Below, in pieces: positions 1-10,175 of a stretch of DNA of 64,000 nt (position 1 is the first letter of the stretch; every line of letters starts with the position of its first letter). The stretch lies in NCBI GenBank assembly GCA_019459525.1, contig JAIBEY010000072.1, positions 165,976 to 229,975 on the forward strand, given 5' to 3'. The notes under the pieces are model-generated. The model was not told the origin of the DNA, did no database searches, and was given only the letters and a program-made list of their open reading frames with translations. This stretch comes from Prolixibacteraceae bacterium (GTDB lineage: Bacteria; Bacteroidota; Bacteroidia; Bacteroidales; Prolixibacteraceae). A program made the position numbers and the translations under genes.

Positions 1-2
1 CC

Positions 3-398
3 TGTGCCAGGAAGCAGAATAAGCCAGTTTTTATTGACTTTACCGGTCATGGTTGCGTGAATTGCCGGGAGATGGAAGCCAATGTTTGGTCTGATCCGAG
101 GGTGCTCGAACGGCTTAAAAATAATTTTGTTGTTATAGCGCTCTACGTTGACGACAAATCGACTTTGCCTGAGAGTGAATGGATAACTTCCTCTTATGAT
201 GGAAAAGTGAAGAAAACATTAGGTAAAAAATACACTGACTTCCAGATTTCCAGATATGGTGTAAACGCTCAACCGTACTATGTTTTACTGGATGGGAAGG
301 AACAAAAACTGGTTGAGCCGCGCGCTTACGATTTGAATGCCGATCGTTTTGTTGAATTTTTAGATTCAGCTTTAGCAGAATTTGAACGAAGAAAGTAG
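3..398 (+). CDS. C-terminal part of a thioredoxin-domain DsbD-like protein (5' truncated by window edge)
   Basis: The frame is open from the first bases of the window and closes with TAG at 398, so only the last ~131 residues are present. They form a thioredoxin-like domain with a redox CxxC (GCVNC, residues 18-21 of the visible part) preceded by FIDFTGHG, the usual active-site setting in the C-terminal domain of Bacteroidetes DsbD-type thiol:disulfide interchange proteins. In DsbD this periplasmic domain passes electrons from a membrane domain to periplasmic substrates. The membrane domain would lie upstream, outside the window, so DsbD rather than a stand-alone periplasmic thioredoxin is an inference. 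A GTG at 57 lies inside the active-site motif and is not a real start. Confidence 0.75.
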   Translation, partial: CARKQNKPVFIDFTGHGCVNCREMEANVWSDPRVLERLKNNFVVIALYVDDKSTLPESEWITSSYDGKVKKTLGKKYTDFQISRYGVNAQPYYVLLDGKEQKLVEPRAYDLNADRFVEFLDSALAEFERRK

Positions 399-434
399 GA
401 AGTTTTCTATATTTGTGCTCGAAAATTTGATGAA

Positions 435-521
435 GGAGAGTTGCCGGAGTGGTCGATCGGGGCAGACTCGAAATCTGTTGTACCCTTCGGGGTACCGGGG
501 GTTCGAATCCCTCACTCTCCG
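435..521 (+). tRNA. tRNA-Ser (anticodon CGA)
   Basis: The acceptor stem GGAGAGT (435-441) pairs with ACTCTCC (514-520), and G521 is the discriminator base. The anticodon stem GCAGA/TCTGT encloses loop CTCGAAA with anticodon CGA at 469-471, which reads UCG. A long variable arm (GTACCCTTCGGGGTAC) and the T-loop GGTTCGAATCC follow, as expected for a class II serine tRNA. A full CCA is not encoded: G is followed by CA then A-rich sequence, so CCA would be added enzymatically. Confidence 0.96.
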
Positions 522-522
522 C

Positions 523-552
523 AAAAAAAGGGAGGTCTTTTCAGAACCTCCC
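523..552 (-). terminator. Intrinsic terminator of proline dehydrogenase, possibly bidirectional
   Basis: GGGAGGT (530-536) pairs with ACCTCCC (546-552). Read on the minus strand, the hairpin is followed by seven T (complement of 523-529), a good rho-independent terminator 19 bp after the putA stop. On the plus strand only TT follows, so termination after tRNA-Ser would be weaker. Confidence 0.75.
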
Positions 553-570
553 TTGTAATAACCCCTAAAA

Positions 571-1482
571 TTAACCCCTAAAAAAAAGTGCTTTTATAAT
601 GTGTGAAGCGATCTTCGGATTTTCCTTCAATCGTCGGGTGGAGTAGCCGAACCAATCTTTTCCGAAGGGCACATAAACACGCATTTTATATCCTTGCTTT
701 ACAATGCTGGTTCTTAATTCAGGAGTAACTCCGTAAAGCATCTGGAATTCATATTTTGTTTTATCAATGTTTTTTTCTTTGATGATATTCAGGGCACTGT
801 CAACCAGGAATTTATCGTGGGTTGCAATTCCTATGTACATGTGGTTGTCGAGCATAAAATTCAGATCGTCTAAATAGTGCTCACAAACCTCTTCATAAGT
901 CTTAAATGCAATATGTTTGGGTTCAACATAAATACCTTTACATAGCCTGAAATTTAAAGGAGTCCCATTCACATGTATTTCACTGAGGTTAATCAGGTCG
1001 TTTTTTGTGCGACGCAAATAGGCTTGAATAACCAACCCGACATGTGCCGGATATTTTTGCTGAAACTTACGGTAGATATCCAATTCGCTGTCAACACATT
1101 GCGAATCTTCCATGTCAATTCGGATAAAACTGTTCTTTTCTACCGCTTTTTTGATTACTTCTTCAATGTTGGCAAAGCAAATGTTCGTATCAATGAGCAA
1201 CCCAAACATGGTTGGTTTAAGCGAAAAGTTGCCAATAATTCCTTCAGAAGTAAATCGTTCTATAATTTCGATGTACTTGTTTTTATTTTCCTCCGCTTGT
1301 TCAATAGTAGAAATAAATTCCCCAAGCAGGTCAACTGTAACTTCAATGCCTTGTTGATTTAATTCTCTGCAGGCTTTTAATCCATCTTCAATAGTTTCGC
1401 CCGCAATATATCGTTTGGAAAAAATCCAGATCAACTTTTTGGGCATATATGGAAGCGTATTTGCAATAAGTTTGTTAAGCAT
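571..1482 (-). CDS. putA: Proline dehydrogenase (monofunctional PRODH)
   Basis: A 303-residue FAD-dependent TIM-barrel enzyme that oxidises L-proline to 1-pyrroline-5-carboxylate and passes electrons to the quinone pool. Recognisable PRODH segments are IQAYLRRT, RLCKGIYVEP, IATHDKFLVDSAL, FQMLYGV and the C-terminal YVPFGKDWFGYSTRRLKENP with the paired arginines that bind the proline carboxylate. Length fits the stand-alone enzyme, not the ~1000+ residue bifunctional PutA. The second step is encoded separately by the P5C dehydrogenase gene at 19759, on the other strand. The gene has its own terminator and faces the tRNA gene. Confidence 0.93.
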   Translation of the reverse strand: MLNKLIANTLPYMPKKLIWIFSKRYIAGETIEDGLKACRELNQQGIEVTVDLLGEFISTIEQAEENKNKYIEIIERFTSEGIIGNFSLKPTMFGLLIDTNICFANIEEVIKKAVEKNSFIRIDMEDSQCVDSELDIYRKFQQKYPAHVGLVIQAYLRRTKNDLINLSEIHVNGTPLNFRLCKGIYVEPKHIAFKTYEEVCEHYLDDLNFMLDNHMYIGIATHDKFLVDSALNIIKEKNIDKTKYEFQMLYGVTPELRTSIVKQGYKMRVYVPFGKDWFGYSTRRLKENPKIASHIIKALFFRG

Positions 1483-1670
1483 TTTTTATGTATTTCAGTT
1501 CGAATTTTGCAAAGTAAAAATACAGAAGTAGAGAGATGGATTTGATGATGTTTATCAAGGTGAACTTATGATTTTACGCAGCTTTTATGCCATTTTTTAT
1601 TTATTAAATCGATTCTTTTGCTGTTCCGAAAAATAATCAACGGAATAGGTGGATAGTGACAATAAATTTT

Positions 1671-1678
1671 TATTTTTG
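1671..1678 (+). promoter_or_regulatory. Bacteroidetes -7 element (TATTTTTG) upstream of ompH-like gene
   Basis: TATTTTTG matches the phylum consensus TAnnTTTG exactly and lies 25 bp before the ATG at 1704. No TTG at the usual -33 spacing is seen, so this is a partial promoter match. Confidence 0.4.
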
Positions 1679-1703
1679 GCAAAATTTAATTGGAAAGAGG
1701 CAT

Positions 1704-2303
1704 ATGAAAAATACATCATTAATAGTTAGTGCTGTTTTGTTTGTTGCAGTTGCAGTTCTTTATGTACTGCATTTTAGTGGAAATAAAATGAATGGTTCCG
1801 GGGTTGGTGGTGATTCTGAAAACGGTGCTTCTTCTGAATTAAAGATTGCTTTTATTAAAGTTGATTCGCTGGTTGTTAACTACGATTTTGCTCAGGAAAT
1901 GCATGACGGATTTACCAAACAGCAAGAGTCTTTCACGAAGGAATATGGCGAAAAACGTAGTCGTTTTGAGTCACAGGCTGCTAATTTTCAGGAAAAGGTA
2001 CAGCGAGGCGGTTTCCTTACCCAGGAACGTGCCATGCAGGAGCGTGACCGTCTGGTTGTTGAAGAACAGCAAATAGCCAAGCTTGATCAGGAATTGTCGG
2101 CAAAACTGTCGCAGATGCAGGCCGATAATAATAAGCAGCTATTGGATAGTGTAATGAATTACCTGAAGATTTATAATAAAGATAAAAAATACAGTTATAT
2201 ACTGAATGCTGCTGAGGTTCTGATTGGTGACGAAACACAGAATGTTACCAAAGAAGTTTTGACCGGGTTGAATGCCAGGTACGCGAAAGCAAAATTGAAA
2301 TAG
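1704..2303 (+). CDS. OmpH/Skp-family periplasmic chaperone
   Basis: A 199-residue exported protein. ATG 1704 is chosen because it puts a hydrophobic export segment (residues ~4-24) at the N-terminus and lies behind GGAAAGAGG; an upstream ATG at 1656 would add 16 poorly fitting residues. After a Ser/Gly linker, the core begins KIAFIKVDSLVVNY, typical of OmpH/Skp, followed by a long charged, glutamine-rich helical stretch (~75-160) and the closing YSYILNA segment. Skp-like proteins hold unfolded outer-membrane proteins in the periplasm. A strong terminator follows at once. The first segment could be an uncleaved anchor instead of a signal peptide. Confidence 0.85.
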   Translation: MKNTSLIVSAVLFVAVAVLYVLHFSGNKMNGSGVGGDSENGASSELKIAFIKVDSLVVNYDFAQEMHDGFTKQQESFTKEYGEKRSRFESQAANFQEKVQRGGFLTQERAMQERDRLVVEEQQIAKLDQELSAKLSQMQADNNKQLLDSVMNYLKIYNKDKKYSYILNAAEVLIGDETQNVTKEVLTGLNARYAKAKLK

Positions 2304-2324
2304 TTAAACCTGATTATAATACTG

Positions 2325-2351
2325 AAAATCCGAAGTAATTCGGATTTTTTT
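2325..2351 (+). terminator. Intrinsic terminator after ompH-like gene
   Basis: AAAATCCGAA (2325-2334), loop GTAA, TTCGGATTTT (2339-2348) and a continuing T-run form a perfect 10-bp stem with U-tract 22 bp past the stop codon. Confidence 0.9.
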
Positions 2352-2383
2352 ATTTGTACCAATTTATTCTGAAAATTCCACGC

Positions 2384-3577
2384 ATGTTTGCAGAAAGGTA
2401 TATTCAAAAAAATGTGGTTTACCCTGCCTTCATTTCGGCAGAAGTTTCCCCATCGCTTTCGATGATTGTGATGATTCCGTGCCTTAACGAACCCGAAATA
2501 ATCCGAACACTGGAATCTCTATGGAATTGCGATCCTGTTAAATCATTTTGCGAGGTAATTGTTATCGTTAATAATTCCGAATCCAGTCCGGAGGAAGTAA
2601 AAGAGTTTAACCGGAAAACCCTGCAAAATCTTCAGCTTTGGAAAGAGAAAAATGATCGCCCGCATTTGGTTTTAAATCCCATTTATGCTTCGGCCGTAAC
2701 AGACAAATTTGCAGGGGCCGGAATGGCTCGCAAAATAGGCATGGATGAGGCTGTACGGCGGTTTAATGCGATAAATAAGCCTGATGGGGTCATCATTTCA
2801 ACAGATTCCGATTGCCTTTTCTCGCACAATTATCTGCAGCGAATCGAATATACTTTTACTCAAAACAAATCCTGTTTTGCTGCTACCCTGAATTTCGAAC
2901 ACAGGGTGGCTGAAATGGATAATCCAAGGCAAAAGTTGGGCATTCGGCTTTACGAAGATTATTTGCGCTATTATAAAAAGGCTTTGGATTTTGCCGGATT
3001 TCCCCATTCAATTTACACAATCGGTTCTGCATTTGCGGTGCGGGCTGATGCTTACATTAAGCAGGGAGGGATGAATCGGCGTCAGGCTGGAGAAGATTTT
3101 TATTTCCTGAATAAACTTACCCATTTAGGACCGATTCCTGAAATTAATGATGCCTTTGTTTATCCGTCAGCCCGGGTTTCCAATCGGGTTCCGTTTGGAA
3201 CCGGTGCTGCCATGACTAAATGGATGAATGAAACGGAGGATTTGAGTGTAACCTACAATTTTGCGGCTTTCCTGGATATGAAAAAACTGTTCGGTCTGGT
3301 TGATTCTTTATTTAGGATCAGCGCCGAGGATTATTCCAGATTTATATTGTCCTTACCCGATTCTGTTAGAGAATACCTTCAAACGCTGGATTTTGAATCA
3401 AAACTTACAGAAGTTAATCAGAATAGTTCTTCGTTGGCTTCTTTCAGGAAACGATTTTTTCAGTTCTTCGATGCGTTTATCATCCTTCGTTTTCTGAATC
3501 TGGCTCATCAAAAATACTATCCGAAACAAAATCTTGCGGAAGCCATTTGCCAACTTGAGGGGCTGTCAAAAAAATAA
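2384..3577 (+). CDS. Family 2 glycosyltransferase (soluble, GT-A fold)
   Basis: A 397-residue protein from ATG 2384; a TTG at 2354 would add ten residues but overlaps the terminator tail. The GT-A start IVMIPCLNEPEIIRTLESL (~residues 29-47), the metal-binding acidic motif in IISTDSDCLF and a GEDFYFL segment (the ED catalytic-base region) are visible. No membrane segments are seen, so it probably acts at the cytoplasmic face on a nucleotide-sugar donor. Donor and acceptor cannot be read from sequence. It stands alone between two terminators, and no sugar-pathway genes are adjacent. Confidence 0.82.
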   Translation: MFAERYIQKNVVYPAFISAEVSPSLSMIVMIPCLNEPEIIRTLESLWNCDPVKSFCEVIVIVNNSESSPEEVKEFNRKTLQNLQLWKEKNDRPHLVLNPIYASAVTDKFAGAGMARKIGMDEAVRRFNAINKPDGVIISTDSDCLFSHNYLQRIEYTFTQNKSCFAATLNFEHRVAEMDNPRQKLGIRLYEDYLRYYKKALDFAGFPHSIYTIGSAFAVRADAYIKQGGMNRRQAGEDFYFLNKLTHLGPIPEINDAFVYPSARVSNRVPFGTGAAMTKWMNETEDLSVTYNFAAFLDMKKLFGLVDSLFRISAEDYSRFILSLPDSVREYLQTLDFESKLTEVNQNSSSLASFRKRFFQFFDAFIILRFLNLAHQKYYPKQNLAEAICQLEGLSKK

Positions 3578-3645
3578 GGAACATAGAACAAGAAACGAGA
3601 AATCAGGAAGACCCGTTTCTCGTTTCTTATTTTTTGTTCCTTATT
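3573..3645. terminator. Large bidirectional palindrome between convergent genes
   Basis: An outer pair AATAAGGAACA (3573-3583)/TGTTCCTTATT (3635-3645) encloses an inner perfect 13-bp pair AAGAAACGAGAAA (3590-3602)/TTTCTCGTTTCTT (3616-3628). It overlaps the stop of the glycosyltransferase and ends 18 bp before the araA stop, so it most likely terminates both convergent transcripts. Confidence 0.7.
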
Positions 3646-3663
3646 CAATGTTATCTTGTCAGC

Positions 3664-5175
3664 TTATCTAACTCCGCTGGATAACAGGTAATACAAATCA
3701 TTCCATTTCAATTCTTTTTTGAAATCAGAAATACATGTGTTTTTGTTGATCTGGACCAATTCGATTCCTGCCATGTCGCAAAAATCTTCAATGTATTCGG
3801 CAGTAACCGCCTGACTAAATGCGTTGTGATGGGCACCTCCGGCATAAATCCATGCAGCAGCGCCTGTTTTAAGGTCTGGCATTGGAGTCCACAATGCGCT
3901 GGCAACCGGTAATTTTTCCAACTTAGCTTCTGGCGCAACACATTCCACATCGTGCACCACCATCCGGAAACGGGTACCCATGTCGATAAGGCTGGTGCAG
4001 GTGGCAGGGCCGGTTTGCGTGTTGAACACTAAACGGGCTGGAGCATCTTTCCCTCCAATTCCGAGCGGGTGTACTTCAATTTTAGCTTTTCCATCGGCAA
4101 TACTTGGGCAGATTTCGAGCATGTGCGAGCCCAACGCTTTGTACCCGGTAGCTGGGTTAAGGTGATAGGTGTAATCTTCCATGAACGAGCAACCGCCTTT
4201 CAGGCCAATTCCCATAACTTTTACCGCGCGTACCAGTGCCGCATGTTTCCAGTCACCTTCAGCTCCGAAACCATAACCGGCGGCCATTAACCGTTGCGAA
4301 GCCAGTCCCGGAAGTTGTTTCAATCCATGTAAGTCTTCGAATGTAGTGGTGAAAGCCTTAAAACCGCCAGCTTCCAAAAACGATTTGATGCCGGCTTCAA
4401 TACGGGCCTGATAACGGACACTTTCGTGGTATTTTCCGCCAACCATAGCTTCTTTATTGAATTCGTAGGTGTCGTTATATTCTTCGATCAGTTTGTCGAT
4501 TTGAGCCTCGCTTACACCATCGATAATTTTTACAATGTCGCCAACCGGCCAGGTATTAACCGAAAGTCCAAGTTTAATCTGTGCTTCAACCTTGTCGCCT
4601 TCAGTAACGGCAACTTCGCGCATGTTGTCGCCAAAACGGGCAAGTTTGGCGCCTTGCATATCGTACCATGCGGCGGCAGCACGACTCCATACGCCAATAC
4701 GTTCCTGAACATCGTCTTCTTTCCAATAGCCAACCACTACCTTGCGGCTTTTACGAAGACGGGTTAAAATGAAGCCATGTTCGCGATCGCCGTGTGCAGC
4801 CTGATTGAGATTCATGAAATCCATATCGATTTCAGCCCAGGGAAGGTCGCGATTGAATTGGGTGTGCAACTGGAGCATCGGTTTGTTTAATAACTTCAAC
4901 CCGTTGATCCACATTTTCGATGGTGAAAAGGTGTGGCACCAGGTAATAATACCAATACACTGTTTGGCAGAGTTGGCATCAATACAAAGATTGGTTATTT
5001 CGTCGGGGCTTTTCATTACCGATTTGTGTACGACGGTTACCGGTATCTGGGCTGAACTATTGAAAAATGCTGCAATCTCTTTGGAGTTGGTATCTACTTT
5101 CTTCAGTACCTCTGGCCCATATAGATTTTGGCTGCCAGTTACAAACCAAATTTCTAATTCCTTTAAGTTTATCAT
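3664..5175 (-). CDS. araA: L-arabinose isomerase
   Basis: 503 residues against about 500 for the family. It converts L-arabinose to L-ribulose with Mn2+. Catalytic and metal residues are in place: E306 in FGAEGDWK, E333 in SFMEDYTY, H351 in GSHMLE and the histidine pair in [10 protein letters not shown] near 450. The N-terminal [13 protein letters not shown] is the family signature. Unusually, no araB (kinase), araD (epimerase), transporter or AraR-like regulator is adjacent, so the rest of the pathway must lie elsewhere. It is bounded by a palindrome at its 3' end and by 132 bp of AT-rich sequence before the start. Confidence 0.96.
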   Translation of the reverse strand: MINLKELEIWFVTGSQNLYGPEVLKKVDTNSKEIAAFFNSSAQIPVTVVHKSVMKSPDEITNLCIDANSAKQCIGIITWCHTFSPSKMWINGLKLLNKPMLQLHTQFNRDLPWAEIDMDFMNLNQAAHGDREHGFILTRLRKSRKVVVGYWKEDDVQERIGVWSRAAAAWYDMQGAKLARFGDNMREVAVTEGDKVEAQIKLGLSVNTWPVGDIVKIIDGVSEAQIDKLIEEYNDTYEFNKEAMVGGKYHESVRYQARIEAGIKSFLEAGGFKAFTTTFEDLHGLKQLPGLASQRLMAAGYGFGAEGDWKHAALVRAVKVMGIGLKGGCSFMEDYTYHLNPATGYKALGSHMLEICPSIADGKAKIEVHPLGIGGKDAPARLVFNTQTGPATCTSLIDMGTRFRMVVHDVECVAPEAKLEKLPVASALWTPMPDLKTGAAAWIYAGGAHHNAFSQAVTAEYIEDFCDMAGIELVQINKNTCISDFKKELKWNDLYYLLSSGVR

Positions 5176-5307
5176 GATCCTAAAATTTTTAAATGATTCT
5201 GTTTCGTGGGATAAAAATAGGCAATTAATAATAAATGTAAATATTACACTTATGAAATTATCTCAATTTTTGCTTGTTATTGAACATGTTTTTGATGTAA
5301 ATGCTTG

Positions 5308-6753
<1,446 letters not shown>

Positions 6754-6761
6754 TTGAATAC

Positions 6762-7031
6762 TTATCTAATTGTGAAGTTTTTGAATTGTCTTGACGGAAA
6801 AATGTCGGAAACGGAAAATGTCTGGACGACGGCTCTGGCCGGACCAATTTTAAGCCATTCAATAAAAGTTGCCAGATTATTTTGCTCTCCCTCGGCTTCA
6901 ATTTCTACTTTTCCTTCAGGAGTATTGAGAACCCAGCCCGTTATTTGCAGTTCTTCGGCTTTGTATTGTGCAAAGTATCGAAACCCAACGCCCTGCACAC
7001 GTCCGCCGATCAGGATGTAAACGGATTTCAC
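6762..7031 (-). CDS. acyP: Acylphosphatase
   Basis: An 89-residue alpha/beta sandwich enzyme that hydrolyses carboxyl-phosphate bonds. The phosphate-binding loop GRVQGVGFRYFAQ carries the catalytic arginine, and GWVLNTPEGKVE carries the catalytic asparagine. The start is a GTG at 7031: it gives VKSVYILIGGRVQG, the normal acylphosphatase N-terminus, and falls 8 bp after the upstream stop. A longer reading frame back to 7187 only reads through the upstream gene out of phase. Confidence 0.9.
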   Translation of the reverse strand: MKSVYILIGGRVQGVGFRYFAQYKAEELQITGWVLNTPEGKVEIEAEGEQNNLATFIEWLKIGPARAVVQTFSVSDIFPSRQFKNFTIR

Positions 7032-7039
7032 CCGGAAAC

Positions 7040-7414
7040 TTAAAAACTGGATTCTCTGGATTCGCCAAAGGCTGCAACAGTTTCGGGCTGAATTAAAGCC
7101 CAGATAGAATAAATTCCGATGGCAGTTCCGAACGGGAAGCTGAAAATCTCGATGACAGAAAGAATCAGTGTTAAGATTCTTGCCCATTCTTTTCGTTTGT
7201 AAAGGCCCATTCCTGCCAGAATTCCGGGAACAGAAATAACAATGAATACGACTGCTAAAACATCAGCAATAATCGAAAGAACCGTTGTTGCATTGACATC
7301 GTCAACAAACCCACCAACCAGTTTTAGAACAGTAAAAATCAGAAATGCAATCAATAAATTAAAAATGCTTAATCCGATTTGAAAGGCAGCAACGATGTTA
7401 ATGTGTTTTTCCAT
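7040..7414 (-). CDS. Small four-helix membrane protein of unknown function
   Basis: 124 residues with about four hydrophobic segments (roughly 7-30, 40-62, 76-92, 94-112) and a short hydrophilic tail. I do not recognise a family with confidence; size and hydropathy recall small DUF-type integral membrane proteins. It is first of a three-gene operon with acylphosphatase and the aromatic decarboxylase, divergent from the small membrane protein at 7621. No catalytic residues are visible. Confidence 0.7.
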   Translation of the reverse strand: MEKHINIVAAFQIGLSIFNLLIAFLIFTVLKLVGGFVDDVNATTVLSIIADVLAVVFIVISVPGILAGMGLYKRKEWARILTLILSVIEIFSFPFGTAIGIYSIWALIQPETVAAFGESRESSF

Positions 7415-7620
7415 GATGGCGAGTTTTTAATGAGTTTTTTGGTGTTCTAAAAGTATATATTATCTAACATTTAGTCAATTTTATTTTCGGGTGTTTCTGT
7501 TGATGCTAAATATGTTTTATGCTTGAACTAATTTGATTTAGAATTGTATAACTTAGCATACGTTTAATTTTTTTGCGAATAAAAATTACTTTTACCGTTC
7601 AAAAGGGGAGGAAAGTTATT

Positions 7621-7884
7621 ATGGAAGTTTTGAAGGTTGTAATATTGGCCATTGTAATTATGTGTTTTGTTTTTCTGGCTTTAGCCACCCAGATATTACT
7701 CAAGAAGGGAGGTAAGTTTCCAAATACGCACATTGGGAGTAACAAATACCTGAAATCGAACGGCATTACCTGTGCCCAGACTTACGATAAAATTGAACAG
7801 GCTCAGGCCAGGAAGGAACTTCGTTTCAAAAAAATAGCAATCGAAGATTCTGCTACTGAGACAGACTCGACTTACCTTTGTTGA
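7621..7884 (+). CDS. Conserved small membrane-anchored hypothetical protein
   Basis: 87 residues from ATG 7621, preceded by the clear purine-rich site GGGGAGGAAAG. An N-terminal transmembrane helix (~4-26) is followed by a basic GGKFPNTHIGSNKYLKSNGITCAQTYD segment and a charged tail. Tails of this kind occur in small single-pass Bacteroidetes proteins, from memory and without assigned function. It lies 109 bp upstream of a histidine kinase on the same strand and could be co-transcribed with it. Confidence 0.65.
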   Translation: MEVLKVVILAIVIMCFVFLALATQILLKKGGKFPNTHIGSNKYLKSNGITCAQTYDKIEQAQARKELRFKKIAIEDSATETDSTYLC

Positions 7885-7993
7885 GAAAACTGGCATTGAA
7901 AAGGGAGATATTCTAAAGAAGGTTTCCTGTTTTCGTTTCCGGAAATGCATGATTTTGGTTCGATCTATTTTTTAATTGTTAGCAAATCTCGTG

Positions 7994-9265
7994 ATGTTAC
8001 GCTTTAAAAAATATCTGGACTATTTTAAAAAGTTGATTTACGGAGAATCAGCCTCTGCATTCGAAGATCAGTTGAGTTTATTGACATCGATATCAGTTAC
8101 GATAATTTTAGCTTTTAGCACCATTTTTAATGTTGCTATGGGCCTGAAGAATTCACTTATTGTTTCGTCTTTTGTTGGAGCTATTATTTATTTCGGATTA
8201 TACCTTCTTGGACGCTTAGTTAATCGTGGAAAGCTATTCCTTTTGCTCTTCAGTATAATTACCCTTTTTTATCTCGATATTATCTGGTACTTAAATTTCG
8301 CGTCAAATGGCCCGGTTTTACCTCTGTTTGTCGTCTTTTATGCTTTTCTGATTTTAGTTTTCAACAGAAAGTATTATGCCCTAATTTTCCTGATTATTTT
8401 TCTGAATCTATTGGGGATGTATTTGGTCGAATCGGTTTATTACAACGAGATAGGAACCTACTTAAATATAGAGACTAAACTTTTAGATATCTATATGGGT
8501 ATGGTGTTCAGTCTTTTAGTTATATACTCCTTTGTGGTAGCTATCAAAAAGAACTATATCCATGAGCAAGAACGGGCGAGGATGTCAGATCGGCTCAAGT
8601 CAGCATTTTTGGCCAATATGTCGCACGAAATACGGACACCGCTAAACGCTATAGTTGGGTTCTCGTCCTTGATTTCTGAGGCTGATTTGACGGAGGATGA
8701 CAAAATAATGTTTCGGGAACAAGTACAGAGTAACAGTGACTATTTAATAAGCCTGATAGAAGATATTATCGATGTTTCAAAGATTGAATCGAATCAATTG
8801 ACGATTAAATTGCAGGAGATTAATGTTGTTCCCCTGATTACGAAAATTGTTCAGACGTTTCAGCTAGCTATTGCATCCAATAAAAATGTTCGGGTTGTGA
8901 CCAATCTTGGTGCTACAGCTATTCTGGTAACAGCCGATCAGGTCAGGCTGGAACAAATATTACGAAATCTACTCGCGAATGCCATAAAGTTTACCGATGA
9001 TGGTGTTATTGAGGTTGACTGTGAAAAGAGAAACGATTTTTACATCTTCTCGGTGAAAGATACCGGGATTGGAATTCATTTGGAGCATCAGCTTGCCATT
9101 TTTGAGCGCTTCCGAAAGATTGATAACAGCAAGCAATATTTACATCGTGGAACCGGAATCGGCTTGTTTCTTTCAAAACAGTTGGTCGAACTTTTGGGCG
9201 GAAAAATATGGGTAGAATCCGAAGTTGGAGTTGGCTCCACTTTTTATTTCACAATCCCCGCATAA
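7994..9265 (+). CDS. Orphan membrane sensor histidine kinase (6 TM, HisKA, HATPase_c)
   Basis: 423 residues from ATG 7994. About six transmembrane helices (residues ~25-190) with no sizeable extracytoplasmic domain are followed directly by the dimerisation and phosphoacceptor helix FLANMSHEIRTPLNAIVGFS, then the N box LRNLLANAIKFTDDG, G1 DTGIGI, F box IFERFRKID and G2 GTGIGLFLSKQLVELLGG. There is no PAS, receiver or HTH domain and no adjacent response regulator. The input is probably an intramembrane signal. Its 3' end overlaps that of the convergent hydrolase by 22 bp. Confidence 0.9.
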   Translation: MLRFKKYLDYFKKLIYGESASAFEDQLSLLTSISVTIILAFSTIFNVAMGLKNSLIVSSFVGAIIYFGLYLLGRLVNRGKLFLLLFSIITLFYLDIIWYLNFASNGPVLPLFVVFYAFLILVFNRKYYALIFLIIFLNLLGMYLVESVYYNEIGTYLNIETKLLDIYMGMVFSLLVIYSFVVAIKKNYIHEQERARMSDRLKSAFLANMSHEIRTPLNAIVGFSSLISEADLTEDDKIMFREQVQSNSDYLISLIEDIIDVSKIESNQLTIKLQEINVVPLITKIVQTFQLAIASNKNVRVVTNLGATAILVTADQVRLEQILRNLLANAIKFTDDGVIEVDCEKRNDFYIFSVKDTGIGIHLEHQLAIFERFRKIDNSKQYLHRGTGIGLFLSKQLVELLGGKIWVESEVGVGSTFYFTIPA

Positions 9266-10083
9266 TTTAGGTCCGAGGTTGCGTCAAATTGATTCCCCGA
9301 ATTTCGTTTAATAAAATGGATAGATATCTCGTTAAAGATCCCTGCCTGATCGAGGTTGCAGCAATGACCACTGTTTTTAATGATTTCAAGTCTGGCGTTA
9401 ACCTGTTTTTTTACCAGATCGGCCACCATGGGTAAAAACATGTGGTCGCCGTCTCCCATCAGATACAAAACCGGAGCTGATGGTTCGCGCTTTAAAAACT
9501 CATTCAGATTCGACTTAATTTCGCGGGTCATCTTCATCCATTTGGCAAACTCTTTTTCGCCCAGTTTAATTGCTTCCTGAATAAAAATATTGCGCGATTC
9601 CCTGTGTTTACGCAGTGGCATAAGAATTAATGCGTTCAATTTGTAAAGCCACATGTATGGTAAAACTGAATTCAGGATCTTGGCCATCCCAATGAGTACT
9701 TTGAGCGTTTTGTTGAATTGTATAATTGCACCTCCCAGAATGATCGACTCTGCCCGGTCCGGAGCTAACTTATCAATTGCCCGAATAACAATACATCCCA
9801 AGGAGATTCCTACTAAATGTGCTTTTTTTATCAGGAGGTGATCCATAATATGGATAACATCTAAGGCAATTTCGTCAAACGAATAATCAAGATCTGGTGT
9901 GGTTGTGACTTGTTTCGATTTTCCATGACCCCGCAAATCGACCAACAAAACATTGAAATGTTTCTTGAACTCTTTAAGCTGGCGAAACCACACTCCATTA
10001 CTTCCTCCTGCGCCATGCACGAAAACAACCCAGGTTTTCGATTTCTGATGAATAAATTTACGATGGTAAATCATGATGGTCAA
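9244..10083 (-). CDS. Alpha/beta hydrolase
   Basis: 279 residues, or 276 from the ATG at 10074. Typical fold features are VVFVHGAGGSNGVW (oxyanion loop), LVDLRGHGKS, the nucleophile elbow LVGISLGCIV with Ser, LYLMGDGDHMF (acid region) and NSGHCCNLDQA with the catalytic His. Soluble, with no signal peptide. Substrate cannot be deduced. It follows the nqr operon on the same strand, but a strong terminator separates them, so it has its own transcription. Confidence 0.83.
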   Translation of the reverse strand: MTIMIYHRKFIHQKSKTWVVFVHGAGGSNGVWFRQLKEFKKHFNVLLVDLRGHGKSKQVTTTPDLDYSFDEIALDVIHIMDHLLIKKAHLVGISLGCIVIRAIDKLAPDRAESIILGGAIIQFNKTLKVLIGMAKILNSVLPYMWLYKLNALILMPLRKHRESRNIFIQEAIKLGEKEFAKWMKMTREIKSNLNEFLKREPSAPVLYLMGDGDHMFLPMVADLVKKQVNARLEIIKNSGHCCNLDQAGIFNEISIHFIKRNSGNQFDATSDLNYAGIVK

Positions 10084-10119
10084 TTAACAACGATGAAAAG
10101 GATCGTCAGTAGTACTATC

Positions 10120-10155
10120 AAAAAAGACGCCAAGCAGTTGCAAAGCGTCTTTTTT
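10120..10155. terminator. Intrinsic terminator at the end of the nqr operon
   Basis: AAAAAAGACGC (10120-10130) pairs with GCGTCTTTTTT (10145-10155) across a 14-nt loop. It has T-runs in both directions and lies 21 bp past the nqrF stop. Confidence 0.88.
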
Positions 10156-10175
10156 GTAATGAAATATTTTATTCG